NCBI RefSeq assembly: GCF_005239225.2
Contig: NC_133284.1
Coordinates: 51,244,697 to 51,308,696 of the forward strand
Direction: 5' to 3'
DNA: 64,000 nucleotides
From: Populus alba
Lineage: Eukaryota; Streptophyta; Magnoliopsida; Malpighiales; Salicaceae
The notes below the pieces were generated by a model, which saw nothing but the letters and a program-made list of their open reading frames with translations, ran no database searches and was not told the DNA's origin. Both the position numbers and the translations under genes were made by a program. This document shows positions 23,140 to 35,629 of the stretch, piece by piece; position 1 is the first letter of the stretch; every line of letters begins with the position of its first letter.

Positions 23140-24240
23140 TACAATGGTAATGATAATTTGCATGTTGGTGATGGTAAGGGACTTTTCACATCTCATATTG
23201 GTCATACTAAACTATATACCCCACATAGTTCTTTCACTTTATCTAATGTCCTGCATGTTCCTGCAATCATGAAACCTCTGCTTTCTGTTCAGAAATTTTG
23301 TCTTGATAATAATGTTTATTTTGAATTTCACCCTTTTCTGTTTTATGTCAAGGATATCAACATCAAAAAAATACTCCTCTCTCATGACAGAGTAAAGATG
23401 ATCTCTATACTTTGTCCAGGTTCAGGTCTTTCGTCCTGTCAGTTCCTCAAGCCTATTGGTCTCCTTACATTTCGGCTTCTGCTGATTTGTGGCATCATCA
23501 CCTAGGTCATCTTACCTTTTGTATTTTTCAAATTTTAGTCTCGAAAAATAAGATTATTTGTAACAACAAACGTCTTAATTTTCTGATCACAAAACTTCTA
23601 CTTTGTTTGAATTAGTTTTTAGTGATGTATGGGGCCTTGCTCCCCTTTTTTCTTCGGATGGTTATCGTTATTTTGTTATCTTTTTTAATGCGCACACAAA
23701 ATATATATGGTATTATCCACTTGTTGCCAAATTTAACGTTTACTTTGTTTTTCATCAATTTCAAACTCTTGTCGAGCGTTAATTTTCATTAAAAAAAAAT
23801 ATGTTCAAACTGATTGGAGCGGCAAATATCGTAAACTCTCCACTTTCTTTCAAACCATTAGAATTCATCACCGTCTAATATGTCCTCACACTCACGAATA
23901 AAATGGAATAGTAGAAAGACATCACAAGCATATTATGAAAGCCGACCTTACTCTTATAAGACAATGTAAAGCTCCATTTTGCTTTTGGAATTATGCTTTT
24001 GACACTTCGGTTTATCTCATCAATCACATGCCTACTCTTGTTCTTGCAAATCGATCTCCATTTGATTATTTGTTTCAACGGTCTCTTGATTATCATTTTT
24101 TACGTACTTTTGGATGTCTATGTTTTCCTTTTTTTGTGTCCCTATAATAATCATAAATTGGATTTTTGGTCTTCTCCATTTGTGTTTTTGCTACAGTTCC
24201 TCTCACCTTGGTTATCGATGTTTTGACATTGAATCTCATC
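23140..24240 (+). pseudogene. Copia protease to integrase remnant
   Basis: HVGDGKGLFTSHIGHTKLYTP followed by LSNVLHVPAIMKPLLSV (about 23158-23290) is the text that precedes integrase in this copia type. WHHHLGH (about 23487-23510) is the GAG-pre-integrase motif. Integrase core text continues in broken frames, with HHKHIMKADLTLI and YLINHMPT near 23920-24030 and LRTFGCLCFP near 24100-24130. Several frameshifts and stops make it non-coding. The region after 24240 is a Ser/Thr/Pro-rich linker up to the solo LTR. Confidence 0.7.
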
Positions 24241-24639
24241 ACATGTATATCTCTTATCATGTTTATTTTCATGAACATGTTTTTCTGTTTGATTCTGAAT
24301 AGATTGCACAGGTCTCGGCTCAAAACCACACACCACGTCCTGCTACTATCCTCCCAAATATGACCCACTCCCCATTGTTCACCAATCATCACACACCCCA
24401 TCTCGACCTTGTATTCACCTCCTACCAAAACACCATAACCTCCACCTTTCCCTTGCCAATCACCACATGCATCTTTATCTCACAATTTTGTTGTAGGTAC
24501 AGGTTGTAGGTCAATTTTCCCTGCACTCCAGCATGATGTCTCTGGTAGCACTGGGACATCCTTTGGTTCCTCCTCTGCTTCCCCTTATTTTGCTAGTCAC
24601 CCATCTACTGCAGACTTCGTCTCTGCTGTCAGCCCTGTT

Positions 24640-26718
24640 TGTTGTTATCTATTTTTGGGTTCCCACATAAAAAATAAGAAAATACAAAAAAAATAAAAAA
24701 TATATATTCAAAATAAATCTAAAAAAATAATAGAAGCAAGAAAAGGATGTTGGAATGCTGAAGAAAAGTCAAAATTGGTTTAGGAGGTTCAAAAATGCAA
24801 AAAAGGTTAAATTTGTCAGTATATTTATTACTAATAAGAGCCTTAGGGACAAGAAAAATTCAATTTGAGAAAGAAAAGTTCAAAATAAGATGTTTATGGA
24901 CTCAATTAAATTTTATACATGGTTTAATTGGATTTATAGAGGGTTTGATTGCAAGAAAATTTATCTTTTAAGTCAATTTAGGCTTTTATTAGAAGAAATT
25001 AAAGTTCTATGGTCCAATTATAATTTTGAAGAGTTGATTTAGTCAAATCAGGGGCTTAATTGCATAATTATTGAAGTTTGATGGCCAATTAGGGACTTAA
25101 TTGAAACAATCCAAAACCAAGGACCAAACCGGAAAAGGTGCTAAAATGAAGGGATCCAATTACAATATTTTTCGGGGGGCTTGATTACAAAATTGCAAAC
25201 AAATTCAATGACCAAATCAGAAGTATCTAATTCAATTTTGGAACGGCACCGTTTCATGGACACTATTCATTATCTCTTCCATGCAGCTGTTTTTTAGCCG
25301 TAAAGGCTGAGGCATTTTCTGTAGCATGGCGTTCATTAGGGAGCATGCTTTAAGGTTGTGATCCCTCTACATGCAGATTACTAGCCGACCGTTACCAGCA
25401 CAAGGCTGTCTTTGGCCTATAAAAGCAGGAGAAAAAGACTGAAATGGGAGGGGGAACCAGAGGGGAATGACAGATAAAGAAAAAAAAAGACAGTAGGAGA
25501 AGAAAAAAAGAAGGAAAGAAAATAACAAGACAGTAAGGAGATCAAGAGAGGAGAAAGAAGAAGAGTAAGGGAGAGCAGGGGTAGAAAGAACACGAGGAGA
25601 ACAGAGGAGGAGAGAACGTAAAAAATAGAGAGTAGTCGGGAGAAAGAAGGAAAAAGAATAGTGAGGGAGAAGACAGAGACAAAAGGGAAGAGACCGCAAG
25701 AAGAACTACAAACATAAACAAAAAAAAAAAAGGGAGAATCAGAGGAACCAAAAGAAAAACAAATGAAAGGAGAGGAAAGAGGTCCAAAGCATGTCGTTGC
25801 TTTCGTCTTGCTTCTAGGTAAACATCTCCAACTTTGCAGATAATGCACAAACACTGTGCACTTGAAGATTAATTACATCTGCACTGTAGCAAGCATGGGT
25901 GAATTACTCACGCACGCTTGCTGGTCTAAACCAGCTGGGCCCAGCCCGGAAAAAAAAAATTTCCAAAAATTATTTTAAAAAATCTGTGATTTTCCGCAAA
26001 TATTTTACTTCTTTTTTATCAATATTGGTTTGTATTTTTATACTGTAAAGATACAAATCCAATATTGAAATATCTGGTTTGTGTCAAAACATAAAAAAAA
26101 AATGTTTTGTTTTCGTGGATACGGCCAAGTCTCTAAATAAAATATATAATAAAAAAAAATCATATTATATCTTCATAAAAAAAAAAAAAGTTTTAGCATG
26201 CATTTTGGCTTTAATAACCAATTTATTGAAGTCGCGAGAACTGACCAATATTTCAAAATTCCAACAAGAAAAATATTTTGTTTCTTTTAATATCTGGGGT
26301 TACGACCTTATACGTAAGACATATTCTGGATATTAAATTATTTTGTTGACGTCAGAACATTTAGGTTTTACCAGATCAGATAAGGATCTCCTTACCGAGG
26401 AGGACTTTTCTTAAACAATAGATAGATCAACAATTGAAAAACATAACAAGATATTAGGTTTTATCAGACAATAAAACAATACAATCTGCCTTAGGTAGGG
26501 CATATTTGGGGTGCTAATACCTTCCCATGACGCAATTTTTCTTCGTACCCGATCTCTGAGACCAGTTAGGGTTCCAAGTGACCAAAATACTAGGTGGCGA
26601 CTCCCATTCTAATTTTCCACTAATAGAAAACAAGAATTCCTTATCTCCCCATATTTGCCATATTTAGATAAAAATTTAAAGGTGGATGTTTTCGTCGCGA
26701 CACCGCACATGTGTGACA
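24640..26718 (+). mobile_element. Solo LTR of the Ogre-like family, with CTGTT target duplication
   Basis: The LTR starts TGTTGTTATC and ends CATGTGTGACA. The five bases before it (24635-24639) and after it (26719-26723) are both CTGTT, so this is a clean insertion reduced to one LTR, most simply by LTR-LTR recombination. It carries an AACGGCACCGTT palindrome (25242-25253), TATAAAAG at 25418-25425, a purine-rich leader (25440-25780), a donor-like TAG/GTAAAC at 25815-25823, GGGCCCAGCCC text and the conserved block ending in GGTGGCGACTCC (26593-26604). Joining the flanks restores the copia reading context. Confidence 0.95.
25418..25425 (+). promoter_or_regulatory. TATA box of the solo LTR
   Basis: TATAAAAG lies 165 bases after the AACGGCACCGTT palindrome and just before a long purine-rich leader, matching the layout of its relatives. 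Confidence 0.55.
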
Positions 26719-26723
26719 CTGTT

Positions 26724-28542
26724 GATGCTGCCTGCCCTCTACTTGCGACAACTTCTTCCCTGGCTTTTTCACCTAGTCTGAATCTAGTGGTTGATCTCTC
26801 CACTTATCCACTGTAGCAGGACACTTCCGTGGCACCAACCTCTCTTGCGTCACCACCGTTGCTCAGCCGCCACCCTATGGTCTTTAGATCGCGACAGCCT
26901 AAAACTACAAATATGGTGGCCTCTGTTGTAGCTGACACAACTACCACCCGGGTATTGCTATCTCTTTCCTCTAAACCTATTGCATTCTTTGATGCAAATA
27001 AATATGTTGTTTGGCATGATGCTATGTGTGATGAGATTAAGGCATTGCATTCCAATCACACTTGGTCCCTTGTGCCCTTTCATCCTTCGATGAATATTGT
27101 TGGCAGTTGATGGGTATATTGGATCAAACATCATGTTGATGCCAACATAGAATGTTATAAAGCCCATCTAGTTGCTAGAGGCTTTACCCAGCAGAAATGC
27201 ATTGATTATTATGAAACTTTTAGCCTAGTTATTAAGCAGGCCACCATCAATTAGTCTTTTTCATTGTGGTTTCACGTAATTGGAAGATTCATCAGCTCGA
27301 TATTCATAAGGCCTATATCAATGGTGTTCTTATTGAAGTCTACATGAAGCAACCTCCAGGTTTTGTTGACCCTACTCTTCCATCTCATGTGCACAGATTG
27401 CACAAGTCATTATATGGTTTAAAACAAGCACCAAGGGCATAGTACACCCGTCTGAGTGATATTTTACTCTCCATTGGTTTCCTTGCCTCCAAGGTTGACA
27501 CCTCCCTGTTTATCTTATCTGATGGTACTAATATCTTTTATCTACTAGTATACATTGATGATATTTTTCTTACGGGCAACAACTCTACCATGCTTCATCC
27601 CTTAATCCAGTTACTAAGCTTAGAATTCAAGTTTCATGACTTAGGTGATGTTTACTACTTTCTAGGTATTGAAGTTCAGTCTACAGGTATGGGTCTGATG
27701 TTCCGCCAACACAAATATATTCTTAACATCCTCACTCAGGCTAGTATGACTTTTTTCAAACTCGTTGATACTCCGATCTCTCCTTCCAAACTTGCTATAC
27801 AGCCGCATCATCCATTCTTTTATCCCACACGATTTCATCAAATCGTGGGTGCTCTTCAGTATCTTACCTTCACTTGCCCAGATATCTGCTTTGCTGTTAA
27901 CAGAGTCTGTCAGTTCATACATGCACCTACATATTCCTGTTGGGCTGTTGTTAAACGCATGCTCCTACATATTCCCGTTGGGCTGTTGTTAAATGTATGC
28001 TCCGCTACCTTAAAGGAACAACATGTTATGGTTTTCATATCACTCGAGGTACCTCTTTTGCTCTTCATGGTTTTACATATGCAGATTGGGCTAGTAATGT
28101 TGATGATTGCAAGTCTACGGGTGGTTGTCTTGTTTTCTTTGGTCAGACACCGATTTCATGAAAATCCGAGAAACAATGTACAGTTGTCCGCTCCTCCACT
28201 GAGGTTGAGTATAAAGGCTTAGTAGATGGTACTGCTGAGGTCATCTGGCTTCAATATTTGTTAACAGATCTACAGGTTCCCTCCATCTCTGCTCCTACCA
28301 TTTGGTGTGATAATCTTGGTACGACCTATCTTTCAGCGAATCCTTTCTTTCATGCTTGTTGTACTAAGCATGTTGAGGTAGATTATCATTTTGTCCACGA
28401 CCGGGTTGCGAAGAAGGAAATTCAGATTCGCTTTATCCCTTCTCGAGATCAACTTGTTGATGTCTTCATCAAACCACTTTCCATTGCGTCTTTTGCTGGT
28501 TTCAGGCTCAAGCTTCGGGTCGATCCTCCACCCTTAGCTTAA
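26724..28542 (+). pseudogene. Copia reverse transcriptase and RNase H remnant
   Basis: HNTHTW-type text becomes SNHTWSLVPFHPSMNIVGS (about 27050), then HHVDANIECYKAHLVARGFTQQ, LHKSLYGLKQAPRA (about 27397-27440) and the catalytic YIDDIFLTGN (about 27550-27580, the copia YVDD motif with Ile). ALQYLTFTCPDICFAVNRV, ADWA- and STEVEYKAL-type RNase H text and KHVEVDYHFVHDRVAKKEIQIRFI follow to 28542. Stops lie near 27107 and 27254, and frameshifts near 27260, 28000 and 28150. A 38-base tandem duplication (27921-27958 and 27959-27996) disrupts the connection to RNase H. Confidence 0.85.
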
Positions 28543-28740
28543 GGGGGCATATTATAGAATGTATGGCATGTACATCTCTGAATAGAAAATTAATGTAGGA
28601 TTATTCCAATGTTGTAATCCTTACGATTACTGTCGTGTTCTGCCACACAAATATAAATAGAAAAGGTTAGCTAAGGCCAACCTAAATCATTATGTTATTT
28701 TCAACTATACGGTTTATATAAACTTGTGTTTTTAACCCCA

Positions 28741-29475
28741 TGTTGGACCAGTCGGTACAACAAGAAATTTGCTGCCATGACCACCTAATTTTTTTGAATT
28801 GAACCCGTAATAAGTCTAATTAAAATAAAATATTTTGTTTTTATTAAGTATAACTGGATTGAAATTACAGTTTTTCTTTGACTTTATATAGATTATTGGT
28901 TCAGCTATAATATAGCGAGTTTAATTTCAGTTTTTAAAGGGCTGGACTAGTCATAATTGAATTTGTTTTAGCATATCAATAATTGAGAGAAAAGATATGG
29001 GTAGTGGAGAGCTGAGTCTTCTAAGCTTTTTTATAAAGAAAGAATCCTCGCCTGTACGTCCTGAAGAAAATTTAGACAATGATCAAGAAAAATTAAAAAT
29101 TGCTTTCAATAGAAGCAGATGTGGGTATGAAGATTAGAAGGCCTTCGTTCATCCATCTCTACTTTAAAGGATCTCCATTACCATTTTAATTTAAAATTTT
29201 CATTTATGATAAAAAATATTTTCTTCCATAAATCTTAAAAAAAAAAAAATCCATACTAAAGAGCAATGAAGATTCTTTGAGTAATTAAGTAAATAAAAAG
29301 GGACCGAAGGATAAATTCACCTACTTGACCTCGGAAATTATTTAAAATGATTATGTGGATTGGATACACAAGTTAACACGTCACTGAACGAAAAGTCACT
29401 TTACATCCTAATCACTGCATTAACAATATGCTTAAGCATTGCTTTCGTTCACCTACTGACGACAGCAAATATTAC
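28741..29475. other. Intergenic, upstream region of BAHD copy 2
   Basis: AT-rich sequence lies between the copia 3' end and the TATA box of the intact BAHD gene. No coding sequence or repeats are recognised. It is the presumed promoter region, but I cannot name regulatory sites beyond the TATA box. Confidence 0.5.
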
Positions 29476-29483
29476 TATAAATT
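29476..29483 (+). promoter_or_regulatory. TATA box of BAHD copy 2
   Basis: TATAAATT in the context ATTACTATAAAT lies 116 bases before the ATG at 29592, the same distance as in copy 1. It places transcription start around 29505-29510, after the in-frame ATG at 29493. That supports 29592 as the true start. Confidence 0.65.
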
Positions 29484-29591
29484 TGGACAAGTATGGAAGA
29501 GCACGCATCCCATTTTGAGCCCGCATATTCTCGAGTACTCCAGCCTCGGTGCCATAGCCAGTACCGTTTGATTTCTGGCTGTTTCTTTGCC

Positions 29592-32590
29592 ATGCCACCT
29601 CCTACTTCCTTAGCATTTAATGTGCGAAGGTGCGAGCCAGAACTGGTTGCACCAGCTAAACCCACACCCCATGAATCTAAACCACTTTCTGATATCGATC
29701 GCCAACTATACCTACAATTTCAATCACCACATTACAACTTTTATGCACACAACCCGTCCATGCAAGGGAAAGATCCTGTGAAGGTAATAAGAGAGGGAAT
29801 TGCACAGGCACTTGTGTATTATTATCCTTACGCGGGGAGGATTAGACAGGAGCCAGAAAACAAGCTTGTAGTAGATTGTACAGGAGAGGGTGTCTTGTTC
29901 ATTGAAGCTGATGCTGATGGCACACTTGAGCAGTTTGGTGATCCAATTCAGCCTCCGTTCCCTTGTGCTGAGGAACTTCTTTACAATGTCCCAGGGTCAG
30001 CAGGAATCATCAATACCCCGTTGCTGATCATTCAGGTACTTATCTATTATTATAAACAAGGTAGTGTTGCCTTTTTTCTTCCTCTTCTTTTCTTGGGAAA
30101 TGGCTAGGTTAGAAAATTTGATGACAAGTTCTGTTGCTATTGGGGTAAACGTTGAGTAATCTTTATATTTCCCTTTCTAATTATTTTTTTGGCACCTGGG
30201 TTCTTTTAGCATGCAATAATTTTTTTTTTTTGGTTCTGGGCAAATAGTTGGATAGGACTGAACCTAGGTGGGTTTTTTTAATACCCACCACCCAAGTTAG
30301 GTTAGATGGAGGTTTTCATCCACCTACATACTTAGATTAAATCTTGATATCTTTTTAAAATATCATTATTAAAATCTTAAATAATATGCACTCATAAATT
30401 AAAACGCCATGAAATTAAATCTATAAAATAAATTATAAATCTCAAAATCATATATATAAAAATATTAGACTTTGTATGAGTATACTGAATTCCTCAGTTT
30501 TCACTGCCTTCTACTCATATAAAAACATTTCGGCACCAAACAGACTCAAACTCAAAATATCTCATTTATGGTGAGACTATATATGACATCCCTAAATAGT
30601 AATACCATTAGTACCGGAGTCTCAAGGACAAGGAGGGGACATGGCTCGCCATGGATCCAATACACTCCCACCGAGCCCATCCTATCAATTAGCTGATTTC
30701 CTCTAAACATATCCTATCAATCCCTTTTTTCTATGCTCCCAGCAAGTGATAATATCCTTGGTAAGGCTAGTTTTCATCGTTTTAATATTATCTATTTTCA
30801 GATGAGAGACTTGACGTGGGGAAGAGTGACCTTCGAAAACGTTAAGAAAATCATTTCAATTTAATAAATAGTTTAAATTATTAAATCTTAAAATATAATT
30901 TATATTATTTTTTAATATATCTCTCAAGTAAAATCTCTTTAATTTAAAATTTGTATAGGTTCACACTAGTATTTTTACTTTTTATCAAATAAATGAAAAG
31001 ATTAAATTTTAACTCGTGATCGCTTGGTCATCAAGATTTTAATATCTTACCAATAAATTATTTTAACCCAATAGTTTAAATTATTATATTATATTTCAAA
31101 TTATAATTTATATTATTTTTTTAACTGAAATTATTCTAATTTCAAAAATTCATTCTTCGATGGCTTCTCAGCATGCAATCATACTCTCTGTTCTCTTTTC
31201 CTTCTTCTTGACGGCATTCTGTTCTTTTCTCCTTTCTATTTTTTTTTCCTCTGACCTTTTCTTGTTTTATCGTTCTTCTTTAATCTTTATGTGATACGTT
31301 ACGTATCCTAAGATATATCCACTAATTCGGTGTGTTCTCACATCGAAGAAAATGACAGCTAATCCATTTTTTCTTAGTTTGACTTATTTTTGGATTCAAA
31401 TATATAAATCAAATTTATATTATCACACTAGCAAGAAGAAGATCTTTGCCCCCGGCCGCTCCCCCATCACAAGATTTGTCAAATCTCAGCTAGTGTTCGT
31501 ATATAATATTTATGTAATTTAACAGAAAATAAAATGTTTGTTGTTTGTTGACATTGTGCTATATTACACTCCAGTAATCACATTATAATAAAATACTAGT
31601 GATTTTCTTAATGTATTTTGATAGATAACACGCTTGAAGTGTGGTGGTTTTATACTTGGCTTCCGTCTTAATCACCCAATGAGTGATGCAATTGGCCTAG
31701 TTCAGCTATTGAGTGCCATAGGTGAGATCTCACGAGGTGCTCAAGCCCCTTCAATTCTACCTGTGTGGCAAAGAGAACTCCTTTGTGCTAGGAATCCACC
31801 TCGTGTTACTTGCACACACAACGAATATGGCGATCATCATGATCTTGTTGTGGATCCTAGCGAGCTCAACGTTCCTGAATTTCGCGGTAGCACTGACGGT
31901 GCAGCCCACCGCTGTTTCATCATCGGCCCTAATGAATTATCCAACATTCGTAAATGGATTCCTCCTCATTTACACCCATGTTCCAAGTTTGAAATAATAA
32001 CCGCTTGCTTATGGAGATGCCATGCCATAGCATCTCAAGCAAGCCCTAATGAGGAGATGCGCATTTGTATGCTCGTCAATGCACGTTCCAAATTCAACCC
32101 TCCGTTACCAAAGGGTTATTATGGTAACGTGCTGGCATTGCCAGCAGCTATAACCAGTGCTAGGAAGCTTTGTTTGAACTCATTAGGGTATGCTCTGGAG
32201 CTGATAAGGCAAGCCAAGAACAAGATCACTGAGGAGTACATAAGATCGTTGGCCGATTTCATAGAGATTACCAAGGGCCTGCCTAAGGGGTTACAGTCAT
32301 ATGTTGTGTCAGATTTAACAAGTGTTGGGTTCGATCAGGTGGATTATGGCTGGGGTAAGCCAGTTTATACCGGACCATCTAAGGCCATGCCTGATGACAT
32401 TAATAATTCTGGAACCTATTACTTACCCTATAGAAACAAGAAAGGAGAGCGTGGAGTCATGGTTCTGATCTCCTTACGTGCACCAGTTATGGAAAGATTT
32501 GCAATGCTATTCGAGGAGTTGACTAAGCACGATCCAGATAGTGGTCCAGCACAACACCACGCGACTCTCCCTATAAGACACAGGCTTTGA
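29592..32590 (+). CDS. BAHD acyltransferase copy 2 (benzyl alcohol/methanol acyltransferase-like), intact
   Basis: Two exons: 29592-30035 (148 codons, donor CAG/GTACTT) and 31625-32590 (321 codons plus TGA, acceptor GATAG). They join in phase 0 at the usual BAHD intron position and give about 469 residues, a normal length. The catalytic HXXXD reads HPMSD (165-169) and the structural DFGWG motif reads DYGWG (388-392). [13 protein letters not shown] text, GYYGNV and a C-terminal ERF..LFEEL helix fit the family. The subfamily, by overall look, is that of benzyl-alcohol O-benzoyltransferase and methanol anthraniloyltransferase, enzymes that make volatile or defence esters from acyl-CoA in the cytosol; the substrate is inference. 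The C-terminus HRL is not a canonical peroxisomal signal. An in-frame ATG at 29493 would add 33 residues but lies before the expected transcription start. It is the only intact host gene in the window. Confidence 0.93.
30036..31624 (+). other. Intron of BAHD copy 2
   Basis: This 1,589-base AT-rich intron sits between CAG/GTACTT and TTGATAG. The matching intron in copy 1 is only 166 bases (16424-16589), so this one has grown by about 1.4 kb. I see no recognisable element in it. A stretch at about 31143-31280 (TCTTTTCCTTCTTCTTGACGG) is less AT-rich but not coding. Confidence 0.85.
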
Positions 32591-33064
32591 TATATTTTTA
32601 TTCCCACTTGAGATTGTCTCCATATTGAGCTTTGAAGTGGACATCCATGGTTTGAACTTTCAGCAGGTCGTGCAACAAGATTGGATTAGCATCTGCTTTC
32701 TTTAAGAAATTGTGGTTAAATAAATACTGGCAGGTCTTATCCCTTCCTTATCCCTTCCTGGTGTTATATATATGGTTGATCGAATAGGGATTACTTGTCA
32801 TGAAAGTAAGTCAACAGAGTGAATGTGTTCTGTAGGGTTTCCAATTGCTTATAAATTACATGTATAAAGTCTTATCAGTGTTCTATAATTTTCTTTAAAT
32901 TTGTTATCATGGTATCATCATCTTCATTGTTTCTTCCCATCAATTGTTTTTTAATTGGGGTCAACAATGGCTATTTCTTTCTTTCTTTCTTTCTTTTTTC
33001 TCCTTACAGCAAGACTATTTCCAGAACTAGTTTTATAAATCAAAATTTTAACTAATTCTTTGAA
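32591..33064 (+). other. 3' flank of BAHD copy 2
   Basis: This is presumed 3' UTR and terminator region. AAATAAAT at about 32717 is a possible polyadenylation signal about 130 bases after the stop. A CTTT microsatellite occupies 32974-32999. Confidence 0.4.
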
Positions 33065-33370
33065 TTGAGATGCTGAAAGAAATTAATTAAATAATTCTTA
33101 GACATTGTCAAAATATTATCTTCTGCTTGAGATGCTGAAGGAAATTAATTAAATAATTCTTAGACATTGTTGAAATATTATCTTCTGACTTGAGATGCTG
33201 AAGGAAATTATTTAAATAATTCTTAGACATTGTCGAAATATTATCTTCTGACTTGAGATGCTGAAGGAAATTAATTAACTAATTCTTAGACATCGTCGAA
33301 GTATTATCTTCTGGCTTGAGATGCTGAAATAAATTAATTAAATAATTCTCAGACATTGCCGAATATTACT
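33065..33370. repeat. 63-bp minisatellite, five units
   Basis: Units start at 33065, 33127, 33190, 33253 and 33316 with TTGAGATGCTGAAGGAAATT, followed by AATTAAATAATTCTTAGACA and TGTCGAAATATTATCTTCTG. They differ by a few substitutions only. The array begins 475 bases after the BAHD stop codon and is not part of any element that I can recognise. Confidence 0.95.
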
Positions 33371-35629
33371 ACCATCATTATTTTATTTTTTTTGTGTTTA
33401 TTAATCTCATTCTCATGGCAGTGAGGATTTCCAAGGGACTTAATAATATTGTGTTCTTTAATGTGGGATTCTAACATCCCTCACGTGAAGCGTGAATATA
33501 TGATAAAGTGAACCTAACTTAGAGAGCTCGAATGAGCCATAGAGGAAACATAGACTTAGTCTAGAGAAAGGTTGAAGGGCCACGCCCAAGATAATCTGAA
33601 AATATATATATATATATATAAACATTAATTTAAAAAAAAAATTGAAAAATAAAAATAAAAAGGATCTAAACAGGCAAAACCACATAGCATTTACACTATT
33701 ACTGCTCTGCATCAAGTACTTTTAAAAGGAAGAGATGGTAAGATAATTGAGAGAGAGTAGGCAAAAGTAGTGACCTAAAGAAGCATTAGATTTTCCAGTG
33801 TTAAAAGCATGAGAACTAGAGAGAAAATAAGAGAATGAAGATAATAAATAATAGCACGCTTTCTTTTCTTGTTTTTTTTTTTTTGCCGACATGGTATTAT
33901 TTTATGACACAATCAAACTCGAATGAATAAAACGTTGAATTGAATCGTACCAATTTGTACTGGGGATTGTTACTCATTTTCATACTTCTATTTTATTTTC
34001 TAATTATTTCTTTAATTTAATATTTAATTTATATCTTTAAATTAATATTTTTTAATTAATATTTAATTAAAAAATTAAAAAAGGAAAAGAGAGTATTAGA
34101 ATAATAAATAAGAACAGAAATTCTCTTATCTCGTCGAAAGGATATCATCACATAATTATCTATGACTGCTCATGTCTCTAGTTGGACCACTTAATTAAAT
34201 ATGATTGAAAAATATTTTTGTAAAAATTTAAAATGTTTAATTTGTGATGATAAATTAAAATATTTTAAAAACATCTAGTATTACAATGACAAACAAACTC
34301 ATCATTTAAAAATTATCCTTACCCTAAATTTTGATTATAAATTATTTCACTTTACGATTTTTTTAAAAAAAAAACATTTAAATACAATTACCATCTTCCT
34401 TTCTTTTTTTTCTCTCTCAATGATATAAAAAAAAGAACGTCATGTGTATGGTAATTTGTGACCTTGGCAAAACAGTGTGGGAAAACATCAGAAAAGCTTC
34501 CTATTATTTCTTGTCGTCATTGCCTTTCTTTCGGTCTCCTACTTTTAAGATTGCCGAATCCATCGGCTCTTTCCGTCACTTTTGGCTCCTTTCTCTCTAT
34601 TATTTTGCCTTCTCTTCCTCTCACAGTTGTTGATGAAAAACCGTATTAGTCTTAAGGAGGGCTATATTTCATGGAAAACACTCTTCTCAAAATTATTTTT
34701 TTAAATTTTTTTAATGTTTGTTTATATTTTAAAAAATTATTTAATAAAAAATGGTTTCCACTCAAAGAAAAAATTGAAGTTTTTACAAAGAAAAATGTTT
34801 TTTCGTTTCTCAATTCTGGATAACACTTTCTGGATTTTTAATAAAAAATTAATAATTGCACTTAACTTTTTTTTGTTAAGAACATGAAATAAAAAAATAA
34901 TAATTTTATAAATTATTTAAAAAAAACCATTGTTATTTGATGTAATCTAATTTTGACCCTCTTTTATCATATATTTTATTTAAAAATCAAATATTTCCAA
35001 AAATGCATTTTTTATGTGATTTGTCCAATTTTAAGCTATTTCATTAAAAAATCAACCTTTATGCTTTTCATACACGTTGATATTTAAAACAAATTGAAAA
35101 AATAATCCAAAAAAGGAAAGAAGATAAAGAGATAATAAAGATAAAAATAAAAATTGAAGTGGAGGTATTGATTTAAACATTGCAAACCCCTTCCAAAAAC
35201 AACTAAAAAAAAAAACAACTAAAAAAGAAAGAGATAATTTTTGCAAGTGTGCAACATCACGACGATCATCTTTCTGGATCTGGAATAGTTTCCGGGTTGT
35301 TGGTTTGGGTTCCTCCTTTGCGGTTTTCATGGCTGGATGGTGAAGGGTGAAGGGTTGTGGGTATATTTGTGGCAGGCTATGAGAGGAGAGTTTGGAAGTT
35401 AGGCTGGCGGCTCATGTGCGTTTCTGGAGAAGATAGTTCGATAAGGAAGATGGAGGCATGTATTGAGAGAGATATGGTGGGGAAAGTTAGCAAAAATACA
35501 AAAGGGCTCTTGTTAGGGAGGGGGGGGGTTTATTGGGTGGCTCTGGTTAGAAAGATGTATCTAGGTTTTTTTTGTGTATGTTCCTTACTTCTTTTTAGTG
35601 ACCCCTCCTTGTGTGTGTGCGTAGACACC
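33371..35629. other. Intergenic sequence between BAHD copy 2 and the CACTA element
   Basis: Mostly AT-rich, with an AT microsatellite at 33602-33620. A less AT-rich block at 33460-33600 (TGTGGGATTCTAACATCCCTCACGTG...) may be an old repeat. Another less AT-rich block at 35260-35620 has open frames on both strands but no recognisable domain. I support no gene here. Confidence 0.5.

Larger units (their letters stand above)
22262..28740 (+). mobile_element. Decayed Ty1-copia element, interrupted by a solo LTR
   Basis: The domain order is gag, protease, integrase, RT, RNase H, the copia order. It ends in a purine tract AAGGGGGCAT (about 28542-28551) followed by a 3' LTR-like segment (28552 to about 28740) with a TATAAATAG at about 28651. 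A short LTR-like stretch at 22262-22380 (ATATAGAATATAATGG) resembles the 3' LTR start (ATTATAGAATGTATGG), but the 5' LTR and first part of gag are mostly deleted. Frameshifts and stops are spread over the whole coding part. A 2.08-kb solo LTR is inserted at 24640-26718. Confidence 0.8.

Noticed and set aside
25367..25854. Three overlapping minus-strand hydrophobic open frames
   Set aside because: They are the complement of the purine-rich leader of the solo LTR; Phe/Ser/Leu-rich translations of CT-rich DNA are compositional artefacts.
29493..29591. Upstream in-frame ATG adding 33 residues to BAHD copy 2
   Set aside because: It lies only 10 bases after the TATA box, before the expected transcription start; the ATG at 29592 aligns with the start of copy 1 and the usual family N-terminus.
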